This document shows positions 1-13,353 of a stretch of 64,000 nt of DNA, one piece after another. A program made the translations under genes and the position numbers. How positions within the stretch are numbered: position 1 is the first letter of the stretch; each line of letters opens with the position of its first letter. Source of the stretch: Hymenobacter qilianensis (lineage in GTDB: Bacteria > Bacteroidota > Bacteroidia > Cytophagales > Hymenobacteraceae); assembly GCF_014489555.1 (NCBI RefSeq), contig NZ_CP060784.1:2790001-2854000 (forward strand). The letters are read 5' to 3'. The notes under the pieces are model-generated. The model made no database searches. It saw only the letters and a list, made by a program, of their open reading frames with translations, and had not been told where the DNA came from.

Positions 1-1482
<1,482 letters not shown>

Positions 1483-1587
1483 GAGCTGATCCACCTCTAG
1501 AACTCTAGTCGTTACACGACAACCCTACCAATACGTCTTTTCCTCTCATTCAAATAATTTTTCGGATTCGATTCTAAATCGAAACCC

Positions 1588-1661
1588 GGGCTAGTAGCTC
1601 AGGTGGTTAGAGCGCGACACTGATAATGTCGAGGTCCGTGGTTCGAGTCCACGCTGGCCCA
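1588..1661 (+). tRNA. tRNA-Ile (GAT)
   Basis: A 74-nt cloverleaf. The acceptor stem GGGCTAG pairs with CTGGCCC, the anticodon loop is CTGATAA with anticodon GAT, and the T-loop is TTCGAGT. The discriminator is A at 1661; CCA is not encoded. It lies in the 16S-23S spacer, as is usual for rRNA operons. Confidence 0.97.
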
Positions 1662-1690
1662 CAGGGGAAGGCGGAGAAGGCAGAACACAC

Positions 1691-1764
1691 GGGGGATTAG
1701 CTCAGCTGGCTAGAGCACCTGCCTTGCACGCAGGGGGTCAACGGTTCGAATCCGTTATTCTCCA
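1691..1764 (+). tRNA. tRNA-Ala (TGC)
   Basis: A 74-nt cloverleaf. The acceptor stem GGGGGAT pairs with ATTCTCC using G-T pairs. The anticodon loop is CTTGCAC with anticodon TGC, and the T-loop is TTCGAAT. CCA is not encoded. It follows tRNA-Ile by 29 nt in the rRNA spacer. Confidence 0.97.
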
Positions 1765-1969
1765 CGCAGAATTACTCACAAATGGTGAGTGAACTCGGAG
1801 AGTACAGAGTATATACTAATAAGCGAGGCAACTCCTTATTAGTCCACTGTCTTCAACAGGAAGACACACGTTCTTTGACGTAGGATAACGAGTAAGAAGA
1901 AAAAGAAAGAAGCGAGGATTACTTCAATGTAGTTTCTTGTTACGAGCCCCCTGCCTTCGGGCGGGGACA

Positions 1970-4878
<2,909 letters not shown>

Positions 4879-4966
4879 AATACAGCTCTTTTTCTCCTTT
4901 CTTCTTACCCGTTACCTGCGTCAACGTTATTTGTTGTGTCCGCGAACAGGACACGACCGCCAGTAA

Positions 4967-5073
4967 TGGTGGCTTTAGCCCGGGTGTTCACCTCTTCCCA
5001 TTCCGAACAGAGCAGTTAAGCCCCGGAGCGCCTATGGTACTACCTTCACCGGTGGGAGAGTCGGTCGCCGCCA
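4967..5073 (+). rRNA. rrf: 5S ribosomal RNA
   Basis: The terminal helix TGGTGGC (4967-4973) pairs with GCCGCCA (5067-5073). Internal 5S landmarks 'cccattccgaacagagcag' and 'gggagagtcggtcgccgcc' are present. It follows 23S by about 90 nt and closes the rRNA operon. Confidence 0.95.
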
Positions 5074-5086
5074 ACCTTACTTTGCC

Positions 5087-5126
5087 GCAGCCCCCCAGCG
5101 TCCCCATACCGGATGCGGGGGGCTGC
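5087..5126 (+). terminator. rRNA operon terminator hairpin
   Basis: The 10-bp arms GCAGCCCCCC and GGGGGGCTGC enclose a loop of about 20 nt, 13 nt after the 5S gene. The T-tract is weak (cctcgttta). This is the likely end of the rRNA transcript. Confidence 0.7.
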
Positions 5127-5156
5127 CCTCGTTTATAGCCCCCCACACCTCGAGAT

Positions 5157-5176
5157 GCTAGCACCTGAGTGCTAGC
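5157..5176. repeat. Short perfect inverted repeat GCTAGCAC/GTGCTAGC
   Basis: An 8-bp perfect stem with a CTGA loop lies between the rRNA terminator and the next gene. It has no T-tract. It could be an operator or a second terminator element; the sequence alone does not decide. Confidence 0.4.
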
Positions 5177-5264
5177 TAGATTTAACCCTATTATAATAAT
5201 ATAAGTAACATATTAGAATACGGATTTGATGATTGATGATCTTTTGTAAAATGCATTTTTGACA

Positions 5265-7318
5265 ATGGCGCTACTATTTCCGTGGTTTTTATTGGGCCTA
5301 TTTGCTGTATCAATTCCTATCGCTATTCACTTTTTTGAGTTACGTAAACCGCAACTCGTTCACTTTACTAATGTCGGATTCATTAGAGAAGTGAAGTTGG
5401 TTACGGCGCGCCAAAGGAAGTTAAAGCATTTACTTGTTTTGTTAGCACGGATTGGGTTCGTTCTATTTCTAGTATTAATGTTTTGTCAACCGTTTATACC
5501 TGCTGCAAAGAATGATGTAAAACAAGGTGAGTTCGTCTCAATGATTATTGACACATCACCAAGTATGCAAGCTCAAGGTAATGATCAATCTTTGTTAGAT
5601 AAAGCTGTAGAAGAGGCTAACGGTCTCGTGAATATATATCCAGCAACAACGCAGTTTAAGCTTTCTCCAGCAGCTAATTCCTTAAATAAATCCGCTTTCC
5701 AAGCTGCTACAGAACAGCTTACCGTATCAGGACAAGCTGCAGGGTTAAGCGCATTGATAGCTAAAGGAAAGGGGCAAATCAGCAGAGATGAGAATGGACA
5801 AACTTTCATTTTTTCTGATTTTCAAAAGAATGATTTTTCTCCGAAGTCTTTAGCTCAGATTGACTCTGCGGAAAGTGTATTTTTGGTGCCCATAACTCAG
5901 AATGTAGCCACTCAAAATGTCTATGTTGATAGTGTATTGCTAGATGATGCCTTCGTGCGGCGTGGAACTGATATCCTACTGCGGATTCGATTGCGCAATG
6001 GTGGACAAGAATCAGTGGATAACTGTCAGGTAAAATTATTTATTGGCGATAAACAGGCGGCAGTATACCGTGCGTCCATTGGAACGGGAAGTTCGACAAC
6101 AACTTCAGTAAGAGTTCGCATTGATAACAATGAGCTGCAACGCTGTAGGGTGGAAATTGAGGATTTCCCCGTAACCTTTGATAATACTTATTATTTTACG
6201 CTGCAGCCTTCACCTCAAATACGCATTGTTGATTTGGCTGCAGGCGAACCAGCTACGCAGCGTTTGTATGCAAACGAGTCCCTATTCTCCTATAGCAAAA
6301 GCACTCCAAAGGCTATAAGCTATTCCAAAATAGAAGGTGCTAACCTTGTTTTGGTGCAGCAACCACGTGTGGATGCCGGCTTGCGCGAAAGTATAAAGAG
6401 GTTGGTTGATAAGGGCGGGTCGGTAGTTATTGTGCCACCCGCAATTACCGCAGGTCGTACGTCTTACACTCAGTTATTTAAGGATTTGGGAATAGGCTCA
6501 GTACAGTGGGAGCCAGCGCCTAATGGCGCGCCAAACTTAAGGGATGTAGCTACTCCAAGCCCACAAAACCCTTTCTTCAAAGACGTATTCGCAGCCCGTA
6601 ATCGGCAGGCAGTGATGCCAAAAGTCTCGCCCGTATTACGATGGTCAAGATCGGAGACAGACATTTTGCGTCTACAAGATGGCGATGGCTACTTAGCCAG
6701 CTTCAACAGCGGACGTGGTACTGTGTTTTTATTCTCTGCGCCTTTCGAGACTGAGTATTCAGACTTTACTAATCATGCTCTATTTGTGCCGGTTATGTAT
6801 CGTTTGGCAATGGAAAGCTTCCGCAATGATCAAGATCCAGCTTATCGCTTGAATCAAAAGACGGTAGTAGTGGCAGTGCCAGAGGCGACGGACAATACTG
6901 AACAGGTATTTAAGCTGACAAAAGACAGCTTGACCTTCATTCCGGTGCAGCGACTACAGGCTGGAGAGCTACGTTTTGATGTTCCGCCCGGAATGCAGAT
7001 TCCTGGCTTTTATCAACTCATTCGTAATGGTCGTACTGTTAAAACTTTAGCATTCAACGTTGACAAGAAAGAATCAAATTTGGCGCGTTACTCAGCGGAA
7101 GAACTACGTACCTTGATTGGCAAAGATTATCCGAATATTCAGGTTTACGATGCGTCTGGGGGCAAACTGTGGCAGCGCAATATAGTGCCGAGCGTATAGG
7201 CACACCGCTATGGCAGTATTGCCTATGGGCTGCTCTGGCCTGTTTATTAGCTGAAGTATTGTTGCTTCGTTTTATGACGAGGCGTAAAACAGTGGAACCA
7301 ATGGCTGTGGCTGCCTAA
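5265..7318 (+). CDS. BatA-domain membrane protein with VWA-like region (one frameshift)
   Basis: Role: a membrane-anchored protein of the aerotolerance BatA family common in Bacteroidota; the exact function is unknown. Residues about 3-23 and 55-78 are hydrophobic helices typical of the BatA N-terminal domain. A metal-site-like DTSPS follows near residue 90, as in von Willebrand A domains, and a long periplasmic region comes after. The ATG at 5265 is preferred over an in-frame TTG six bases earlier. In the raw sequence the frame stops at 7199. One extra G in the G5 run at 7158-7162 extends it to 7318 and adds the family's C-terminal helix (LWQYCLWAALACLLAE), giving 684 aa. The next genes are DUF4199 proteins in the same direction. 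Codon use is AT-richer than in later genes. Confidence 0.85.
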
Positions 7319-7370
7319 GAGCCATCTTAGGCGCCCGTCTATTATCTTGCTGCATCACCTTTCAAATCCC

Positions 7371-7898
7371 GTGAACCCAGCCACAGAATCTAAGCGACTT
7401 ATTGTACGTCATGCTCTCCGCTACGGAGTTGGGGCTGGAATCATCTGTATTATTTGGGTAATTGTTCTCTACCTGACCGATAATAACCCCTATGGACCAA
7501 AGCGACTGCTGAGTGTTTTTGTCCCGCCATTAGCTGCCTTATTATGTCAATGGGTAGTCCGGCGCTCCTTTTTACCTGACGGGCCGGGCTTCCGACGTGT
7601 ATTGATGGCCGGGATTCTGACGACAGTGTTGGCTGCTGTCACATCGGCGACTGGCGTATATGGATTCGCTCGAGCTACCGGACAAGCACCAATTGATCGG
7701 CATTTATCAGAGATGAAAGCTCTTCTGGAGGCTAGTAAGGACGAATTTATAAAGCAGGCAGGAGGCCAAGAACAATACGAGCGTGCCCAGCAAAGCCTCG
7801 CTCATACGCCGCAGGCGTTGGCATCTGATGATTTTGAGAAGAAATTACTGTTTGGATTGATCTTAAGCTTTCCTGGAGCCGTTTTTTTTAGAAAATAA
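7371..7898 (+). CDS. DUF4199 family membrane protein
   Basis: A small integral membrane protein of about 175 aa with four predicted helices, near residues 18-36, 48-66, 77-99 and 158-172, and a charged segment rich in E/K/Q before the last helix. This is the DUF4199 layout found in Bacteroidota; its function is not known. The start is uncertain: I chose the GTG at 7371, but an in-frame TTG at 7347 would add eight residues. A second DUF4199 gene follows after about 50 nt, then a glycosyltransferase, so the three probably form one transcript. The frame ends naturally after an eight-T run near 7881. Confidence 0.75.
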   Translation: MNPATESKRLIVRHALRYGVGAGIICIIWVIVLYLTDNNPYGPKRLLSVFVPPLAALLCQWVVRRSFLPDGPGFRRVLMAGILTTVLAAVTSATGVYGFARATGQAPIDRHLSEMKALLEASKDEFIKQAGGQEQYERAQQSLAHTPQALASDDFEKKLLFGLILSFPGAVFFRK

Positions 7899-7947
7899 CT
7901 ACGTTCTTGTTGCTAGTTGTTCTTCTTACTCTCATTCTTCTAACTCC

Positions 7948-8474
7948 ATGGAAAATACTTCTACTCCGGTTTCCACAACCTCTGTTGGCTTGCGCTACGG
8001 GCTGCTGACGGGTATTGTATCCATTATTTATTCCTTTATTCTGCTGGCAGCTAATCTGGAGCAGAACACTGCGCTTTCCCTTTTAGGGATTGTCATCTTG
8101 ATTGGTGGTATTTTCTTAGCGCACAAAAATTATAAGGAGAATAATGGCGGCTTTATGTCTTATGGCCAGGGCCTTGGAATTGGAGTCATATTGAGCTTGG
8201 TCTCTGGTCTTCTGGGGGCATTTTTCGCTATGTTTACATGGAGTTTATTGATCCGTCAGCAGCCCAGCGCGCGATTGAGCAAACGCGTGCCAAGATGGAA
8301 GAAGCGGGTAATATGAGCGACGCTCAGATTGATCAGGCTATCCAGATGTCGCAGCGTTTCGCTACTGGCCCAATTGGCATTGCAGTGGCCATCCTTGGAT
8401 CAGCTTTAATAGGCTTTCTGCTTACACTTATTATAGCTGCTATCACGAAACATAATCGTCCTGAATTTGAGTAA
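7948..8474 (+). CDS. DUF4199 family membrane protein (one frameshift)
   Basis: A second DUF4199 protein, 175 aa after correction. The N-terminal half, with three helices in residues about 12-110, reads from ATG 7948 but leaves frame at 8235. The remainder, beginning YMEFIDPSAAQRAIEQ and ending in a helix rich in I/L/A, lies in another frame up to 8474. Adding one T to the T3 run at 8233-8235 joins them into a normal family member. The downstream glycosyltransferase start overlaps the stop by a few bases, which suggests translational coupling. This is the only shift in the window that falls in a T run rather than a G/C run. Confidence 0.8.
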
Positions 8475-9452
8475 GCGTTTGCCGCAGCATTTTCCTGTTG
8501 AAATATCAGTCGTAATCCCGCTGCTCAACGAAGCAGAATCATTACCAGAGCTAACACGTTGGATTCATCGGGTATTGGCTCAGCATGGGCTCACGTATGA
8601 AGTCATTTTGATAGATGACGGCAGCACAGATGACTCGTGGGAGGTAATTGAGGAGTTGGCGCAAGCTGATACCCATTTGCGCGGCATCCGCTTCAATCGT
8701 AATTATGGTAAGTCGGCGGCTCTCAACGTAGGCTTTCGGGCGGCGGTTGGCCGCGTGGTGTGCACCATGGATGCCGACTTGCAGGATTCGCCGGAGGAGC
8801 TGCCCGAGCTCTACCGCATGATTACGGAAGATCACTATGACCTGGTGAGCGGCTGGAAGAAGAAGCGTTTCGACCCACTGAGTAAGACCATTCCAACCAA
8901 GCTTTTTAACGGCGTTACGCGCTGGATATCAGGCATTCAACTGCACGATTTCAACTGCGGACTCAAAGCCTATGACCAGCGCGTGGTGAAAGGCATTGAG
9001 GTGTACGGGGAGATGCATCGGTACATCCCGGTTATTGCCAAGTGGAACGGCTTTGCCCGCATTGGGGAGAAGCCGGTACAGCATCAGGAGCGCAAGTACG
9101 GCGTTACGAAGTTTGGCCTGGAGCGCTTCGTCTACGGCTTTCTGGACTTGCTAAGCATCACCTTCGTGAGTCGGTTTCGGCGTCGGCCCATGCACTTCTT
9201 TGGTACGATGGGCACCTTATCATTTCTGCTCGGAATGATCATCACTTTATGGCTTGGGGGCAAAAAGTGTATTTGGCGCTGAACAACTTAAAAGCCCGCG
9301 ACGTAACAGCCCAGCCGTTGTTCTTTCTGGCCTTGGTAGCGGTAATAGTAGGAGTTCAGTTGTTTTTAGCGGGTTTTTTAGCCGAGATGATTTCTTTGAG
9401 CGGAGCCCGCCGAAACGACTACTTAGTACGCGAGAAACTGAATATTAAATAG
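8467..9452 (+). CDS. Family 2 glycosyltransferase, polyprenol-phosphate type (one frameshift)
   Basis: Role: transfer of a sugar from a nucleotide donor to a polyprenyl phosphate at the inner membrane, as in ArnC/GtrB/DPM-like GT2 enzymes; the donor is unknown. The GT-A fold motifs are present: VVIPLLNE near residue 17, LIDDGSTDDS near 55 and MDADLQDSPEE near 100. Two C-terminal hydrophobic helices complete the family layout. The raw frame stops just after the first helix. One G added to the G5 run at 9256-9260 continues it through LALVAVIVGVQLFLAGFLAE to 9452 (328 aa). The start codon is probably TTG at 8467, overlapping the previous stop. Confidence 0.88.
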
Positions 9453-9455
9453 CGC

Positions 9456-9508
9456 AGTAGCCCGTGGTTGGTAAGCGTCAGAACTTGCTGAGCACGGGCT
9501 ACTTTTTT
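9456..9508 (+). terminator. Rho-independent terminator after the GT2 gene
   Basis: AGTAGCCCGTG and CACGGGCTACT form an 11-bp stem with a long loop, followed by TTTTTT. It begins three bases after the GT2 stop codon. Confidence 0.75.
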
Positions 9509-9533
9509 ATCTATTCACGGCTAAGTTGAATCT

Positions 9534-10658
9534 ATGCGCGTCGTCATTATCGGGCCTGCGTATCCGTTACGGGGTGGATTGGCTACCTACAACGAGCGAC
9601 TGGCCCGGGCTTTCCGCGACGCTGGCGATGAGGTAAGGCTGGTGACGTTTAGCTTACAATATCCTAGCTTCCTGTTTCCGGGGCAGACTCAGTTTAGCAC
9701 CGAAAAAGCCCCCCAGGACTTGCAGATTGAGGTTAGTATTAATTCAGTGAGTCCGGTATCGTGGTGGCGCGTGGGTAATCGGTTGCGCCGCGAGAAGCCA
9801 GATCTGGTTGTTTTTCGTTTCTGGTTGCCGTTTATGGGGCCGGCGCTGGGCACCATTGCCCGCCTTATTTCCCGCAACCGGCACACGCGGCTAGTTGCCA
9901 TCACCGACAATGTGATTCCGCACGAAAAACGCCCCGGTGATCGGCCCCTGACGCGCTATTTCCTGTCGGCTTGCCACGGGTTTGTGACGATGTCGCGCTC
10001 CGTGCTGGCCGATCTGCGCCGCTTGCATTTCAACCAGCCCGCCCGTTATCAGCCGCATCCGCTTTACGATAATTTCGGCCCTTTAAAGCCAAAAGCGGAG
10101 GCACTGAAGGCTTTAAATCTGAGCGCGGATTTTCAGTACATTCTTTTTTTTGGCTTTATCCGAGCCTACAAAGGCCTTGATTTGTTGCTCGAAGCCTTTG
10201 CTGATGCGCGCCTTGCTGCCTTACCAGTTAAGCTTATTATAGCCGGCGAATTTTACGAGCCCGCCGTACCGTACGAGGCTCTTATTCAGCAATATAAATT
10301 AGCGGAACGCTTGGTGCGGGCCACCGACTTTATCCCCAATGAGCGCGTGGCCGACTACTTCTGCGCCGCCGACTTGGTGGTTCAGCCGTACAAAAACGCG
10401 ACTCAGAGTGGCGTGTCACAGATTGCCTACCATTTTGAGCGCCCAATGCTGGTGACTGATGTAGGCGGCTTATCAGAACTGATACCCGACGGCGAGGTGG
10501 GCTACGTGACCAAAGCGCAGCCCAAAGCCATTGCCGACGCCTTGGTTGATTTTTACCAAAACCAGCGGGAGCAGCAGTTTACGGCAGGCGTGCAGGAGCA
10601 AAAAAAGCAATTCTCCTGGGGAGAGATGATTACAGCGCTGAAAGCCGTGGCAAACTAG
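9534..10658 (+). CDS. Glycosyltransferase family 4 (GT-B fold)
   Basis: Role: a retaining GT-B glycosyltransferase, probably in cell-surface glycan or glycolipid assembly; donor and acceptor are not identifiable. The N-terminal glycine-rich segment PLRGGLATYNERL lies near residues 11-23. The C-terminal donor-binding half has ILFFGFIRAYKGLDLLLEAF near 203 and the family EX7E-like region around DLVVQPYKNATQSGVSQIAY near 280. The length (374 aa) is normal. It follows the GT2 terminator by about 25 nt, so it likely has its own promoter. It is convergent with the GT9 gene, whose corrected end overlaps this gene by about 29 nt. Confidence 0.88.
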   Translation: MRVVIIGPAYPLRGGLATYNERLARAFRDAGDEVRLVTFSLQYPSFLFPGQTQFSTEKAPQDLQIEVSINSVSPVSWWRVGNRLRREKPDLVVFRFWLPFMGPALGTIARLISRNRHTRLVAITDNVIPHEKRPGDRPLTRYFLSACHGFVTMSRSVLADLRRLHFNQPARYQPHPLYDNFGPLKPKAEALKALNLSADFQYILFFGFIRAYKGLDLLLEAFADARLAALPVKLIIAGEFYEPAVPYEALIQQYKLAERLVRATDFIPNERVADYFCAADLVVQPYKNATQSGVSQIAYHFERPMLVTDVGGLSELIPDGEVGYVTKAQPKAIADALVDFYQNQREQQFTAGVQEQKKQFSWGEMITALKAVAN

Positions 10659-11750
10659 AAGTCGGTAATGATGCCTGCACGGCCGCAAAAACCTTGCTGG
10701 GGGCAAATCTTCCATGCAACTCGTGCCTAGCTTGCAAGTGCCACGGTAAAAGCAGACGCACTCCCGGTCGGGCTGCACGATCTGGCCGCGGCCGTACAGG
10801 TCGAATTCGTGGGGATTGAAGATGTTATTCATCAGCACCGTTGGCTTGCCCAGCGCAATGCTAATATGCATGGCCATCGTAACCTGGGTCACGACTAAGT
10901 CCATCTGCTGCATCAGGTTGATAAACTGCTCCAACGGAAACGTGCCCAGATATGCGGCCCCAGTAGCTAGGTGCAGGCGCTGGTTTCGCTCGTCCTCAGC
11001 GGCTCCTCCGAGCAGAACAGGCGTGTAGCCGGCTTGCTGAAGTTCGGTAATCAATGCAATCCAGTGCGAGTCAGACCATAAGCGCGTGGTCCAGCGGTCG
11101 CCGCAACCCGTATTGAGGCCGATGCGCGGACGACTCGTCGGCAAGTTGTCCCAGCGATACCCTTTATCGTCGTGATTTTCGAAAACGTACTCCTCGCCCC
11201 GAAATTCGTAGCCACACAGCTCAAAAATCTCCTGCACATACGGCTTCTGATTTTGTAAGCTCAGCTCATCGAATACACCCGTTAGAAACTTGTGATTGGC
11301 CAGCGAATTACCAGGCCAAGGCACACCGTTGGGGAGCAGCGTATAGCCGAACTTTTGAACTGCCCGAATGGTGTCGTGCAGGGCGCAGGCCTCTTTGTCT
11401 TTATCCAGATTGATCACAATCTCAAACTCGCGGGCTTGTAGATGCAACACAGCAGTCATGTCCAGCTTCAGAATCTCATCGACGGCGCTGGGGGGCAAAA
11501 TAGCGGGCGTATGCGTGAGCCACGTGATTTTAGCAGCCGGGTATTCCTCGCGAAGCCGGCGCAGGAGCGGCGTCGTCCGAATTACGTCGCCGATAGCACC
11601 CAGCTTGATAATGAGAATCCTTTCCTGGGTAGGCGCATACACAGGGCAGCCAGCGCACTGGTAGCCCTGTTCTTTATTAGGCCGACAAGGCACATCGCCG
11701 CGGAAATGGCGGCAGTCAGGATGAACGAGGATGCCGTTGAGTTCGGGCAT
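10630..11750 (-). CDS. Glycosyltransferase family 9 (heptosyltransferase-like), one frameshift
   Basis: Role: an ADP-heptose:LPS heptosyltransferase-type GT9 enzyme, a cytoplasmic LPS-core or related glycan step. An unusual N-terminal Cys/His-rich segment precedes the domain (HPDCRHFRGDVPC then CAGCP, residues 11-36). The GT-B start ILIIKLGAIGDVIRTTPLL is near 45 and the donor-site region TGCGDRWTTRLW near 215. The raw frame runs antisense into the neighbouring GT4 gene. Adding one C to the run at 10699-10703 replaces that tail with SKVFAAVQASLPTS and a stop near 10630, giving 373 aa, typical for the family. The metal-binding-like N-terminal cysteines are an observation without assigned role. 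Confidence 0.85.
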
Positions 11751-11835
11751 TGAAGACTGAAATTATCTTTTGTTGTTCTGCAATCTGGCGAATGGAGCTG
11801 TTACTCCAAGCATATTCATCACCAATCAACGACTA

Positions 11836-13194
11836 TTAGATACCCACATAATTCATGGGCGAGATAGCACGCAATTCGACTTTCACTTCGTCGCTTACCG
11901 TCAATGTCTCGATGAACTCCCGAATTGTTTGCTCAGTAATGGGGCCGTGGGTGCGGGTGAGCGCCTTGAGCGCATTGTAAGGATCGGGGTAGTTTTCGCG
12001 GCGCAAAATGGTTTGGATGGCCTCCGCTACTACGGGCCAGTTGGCGTCAAGGTCGCGGCGCAGAGCTTCTTCATCGAGGGCCAGCTTGCTTAAGCCGCGT
12101 TGTAAGGAGTTCAGCGCCAACAGTGTGTGGCCAAGTGGCACGCCCAGGTTACGGAGTACCGTGGAGTCGGTGAGGTCGCGCTGGAGGCGGGAAATAGGCA
12201 GCTTGGCCGCTAAGTGCTCCAGCAAAGCATTCGCCACTCCCAGATTGCCCTCAGCATTTTCAAAGTCAATAGGATTGACCTTGTGTGGCATGGCTGAAGA
12301 GCCTACTTCTCCGGCCTTGATGGTCTGCCGGAAATATCCCAAAGAGATGTATTGCCACACGTCGCGGGCAAAGTCGATAAGAATGGTGTTCAGCCGCTTT
12401 AAGCCGTCGCAGGTAGCCGCTAAGTGGTCGTAATGCTCAATCTGGGTAGTTGGATGGCTACGATGCAAGCCTAAAGTGTTATTCACGAACTGGTTAGCGA
12501 ACTGCTTCCAGTCTACTGTGGGGTAAGCCACATGATGCGCATTGAAGTTGCCAGTAGCTCCTCCAAACTTAGCACCGAATGGAACCTGGGCCAGTAGCGC
12601 CAACTGTGCTGTTAGCCGGGCGGCAAACACTTCGATTTCTTTGCCCAGCCGGGTGGGCGAAGCAGGCTGACCGTGGGTGCGCGCCAGCATCGGAATTGCC
12701 CCCCAGGTTTGGGAAAGTGTTTGCAAATGTTGTTGCAGGCCAGTGTATTGCGGCAAAATTACTTCCATCAGCGCCTCGCGCAAGCTGAGAGGAATAGCGG
12801 TATTGTTGATGTCCTGGGAGGTAAGGCCAAAGTGAATAAACTCCAGATAATCGCCTAACCCTAGTGAGGAGAACTGGTCGCGCAGGAAATATTCAACTGC
12901 TTTTACGTCGTGGTTCGTCACGCGCTCGTGAGCTTTTACGGCCTCGGCTTCCGTTACAGAAAACGTTTCATAAATGGCACGTAAAGGCTTAACAAGGGCA
13001 GAATCAACGCCGGATAATTGGGGCAATGGCAACTCGCAAAGCGCAATAAAGTACTCTACTTCCACCCGAACCCGGTATCTAATCAGCGCCAGCTCGGAGA
13101 AATAAGGTGCTAACGGAGCCGTCTGGCGGTGGTAGCGGCCATCGAGGGGGGAGAGAGCCGTGAGCGGTGAAAGGGTAGTATCAGGTGCAGACAT
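11836..13194 (-). CDS. purB: Adenylosuccinate lyase
   Basis: Role: the fumarate-releasing steps of purine synthesis (SAICAR to AICAR, and adenylosuccinate to AMP) in the cytoplasm. The fumarase/aspartase-superfamily signature SSAMPHKVNPIDFEN is near residue 288, with catalytic-loop serines. Other conserved blocks are HFGLTSQDINNT near 121 and ARTHGQPASPT near 171. The 452-aa length matches the E. coli-type PurB. The ATG at 13194 is supported by a perfect minus-strand -7 box about 26 nt upstream. It is divergent from the peptidoglycan glycosyltransferase gene. Confidence 0.96.
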   Translation of the reverse strand: MSAPDTTLSPLTALSPLDGRYHRQTAPLAPYFSELALIRYRVRVEVEYFIALCELPLPQLSGVDSALVKPLRAIYETFSVTEAEAVKAHERVTNHDVKAVEYFLRDQFSSLGLGDYLEFIHFGLTSQDINNTAIPLSLREALMEVILPQYTGLQQHLQTLSQTWGAIPMLARTHGQPASPTRLGKEIEVFAARLTAQLALLAQVPFGAKFGGATGNFNAHHVAYPTVDWKQFANQFVNNTLGLHRSHPTTQIEHYDHLAATCDGLKRLNTILIDFARDVWQYISLGYFRQTIKAGEVGSSAMPHKVNPIDFENAEGNLGVANALLEHLAAKLPISRLQRDLTDSTVLRNLGVPLGHTLLALNSLQRGLSKLALDEEALRRDLDANWPVVAEAIQTILRRENYPDPYNALKALTRTHGPITEQTIREFIETLTVSDEVKVELRAISPMNYVGI

Positions 13195-13219
13195 GAGGCG
13201 CAGAAAAAGTCAGAAGGAC

Positions 13220-13227
13220 CAAAGGTA
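13220..13227 (-). promoter_or_regulatory. Bacteroidota -7 box for purB
   Basis: TACCTTTG on the minus strand is a perfect match to the Bacteroidota TANNTTTG element, about 26 nt upstream of the purB ATG. A clear -33 TTG is not visible. Confidence 0.55.
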
Positions 13228-13272
13228 GCGAATGCGCTCGCGCTACCATAAACGCCACATGCGGCTTTTCGC

Positions 13273-13280
13273 TACCTTTG
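13273..13280 (+). promoter_or_regulatory. Bacteroidota -7 box for the GT51 gene
   Basis: TACCTTTG on the plus strand matches TANNTTTG and sits 73 nt before the GTG start of the transglycosylase gene. It is 45 nt from the oppositely oriented purB box, so the intergenic region is a compact divergent promoter. Confidence 0.5.
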
Positions 13281-13353
13281 TGGCTCGTGCGGCCGTGGGT
13301 TCGGCGCGAATTTCGCAGAGCCTGGTCGCGATATCCTCTCCCTGATTATTCGC

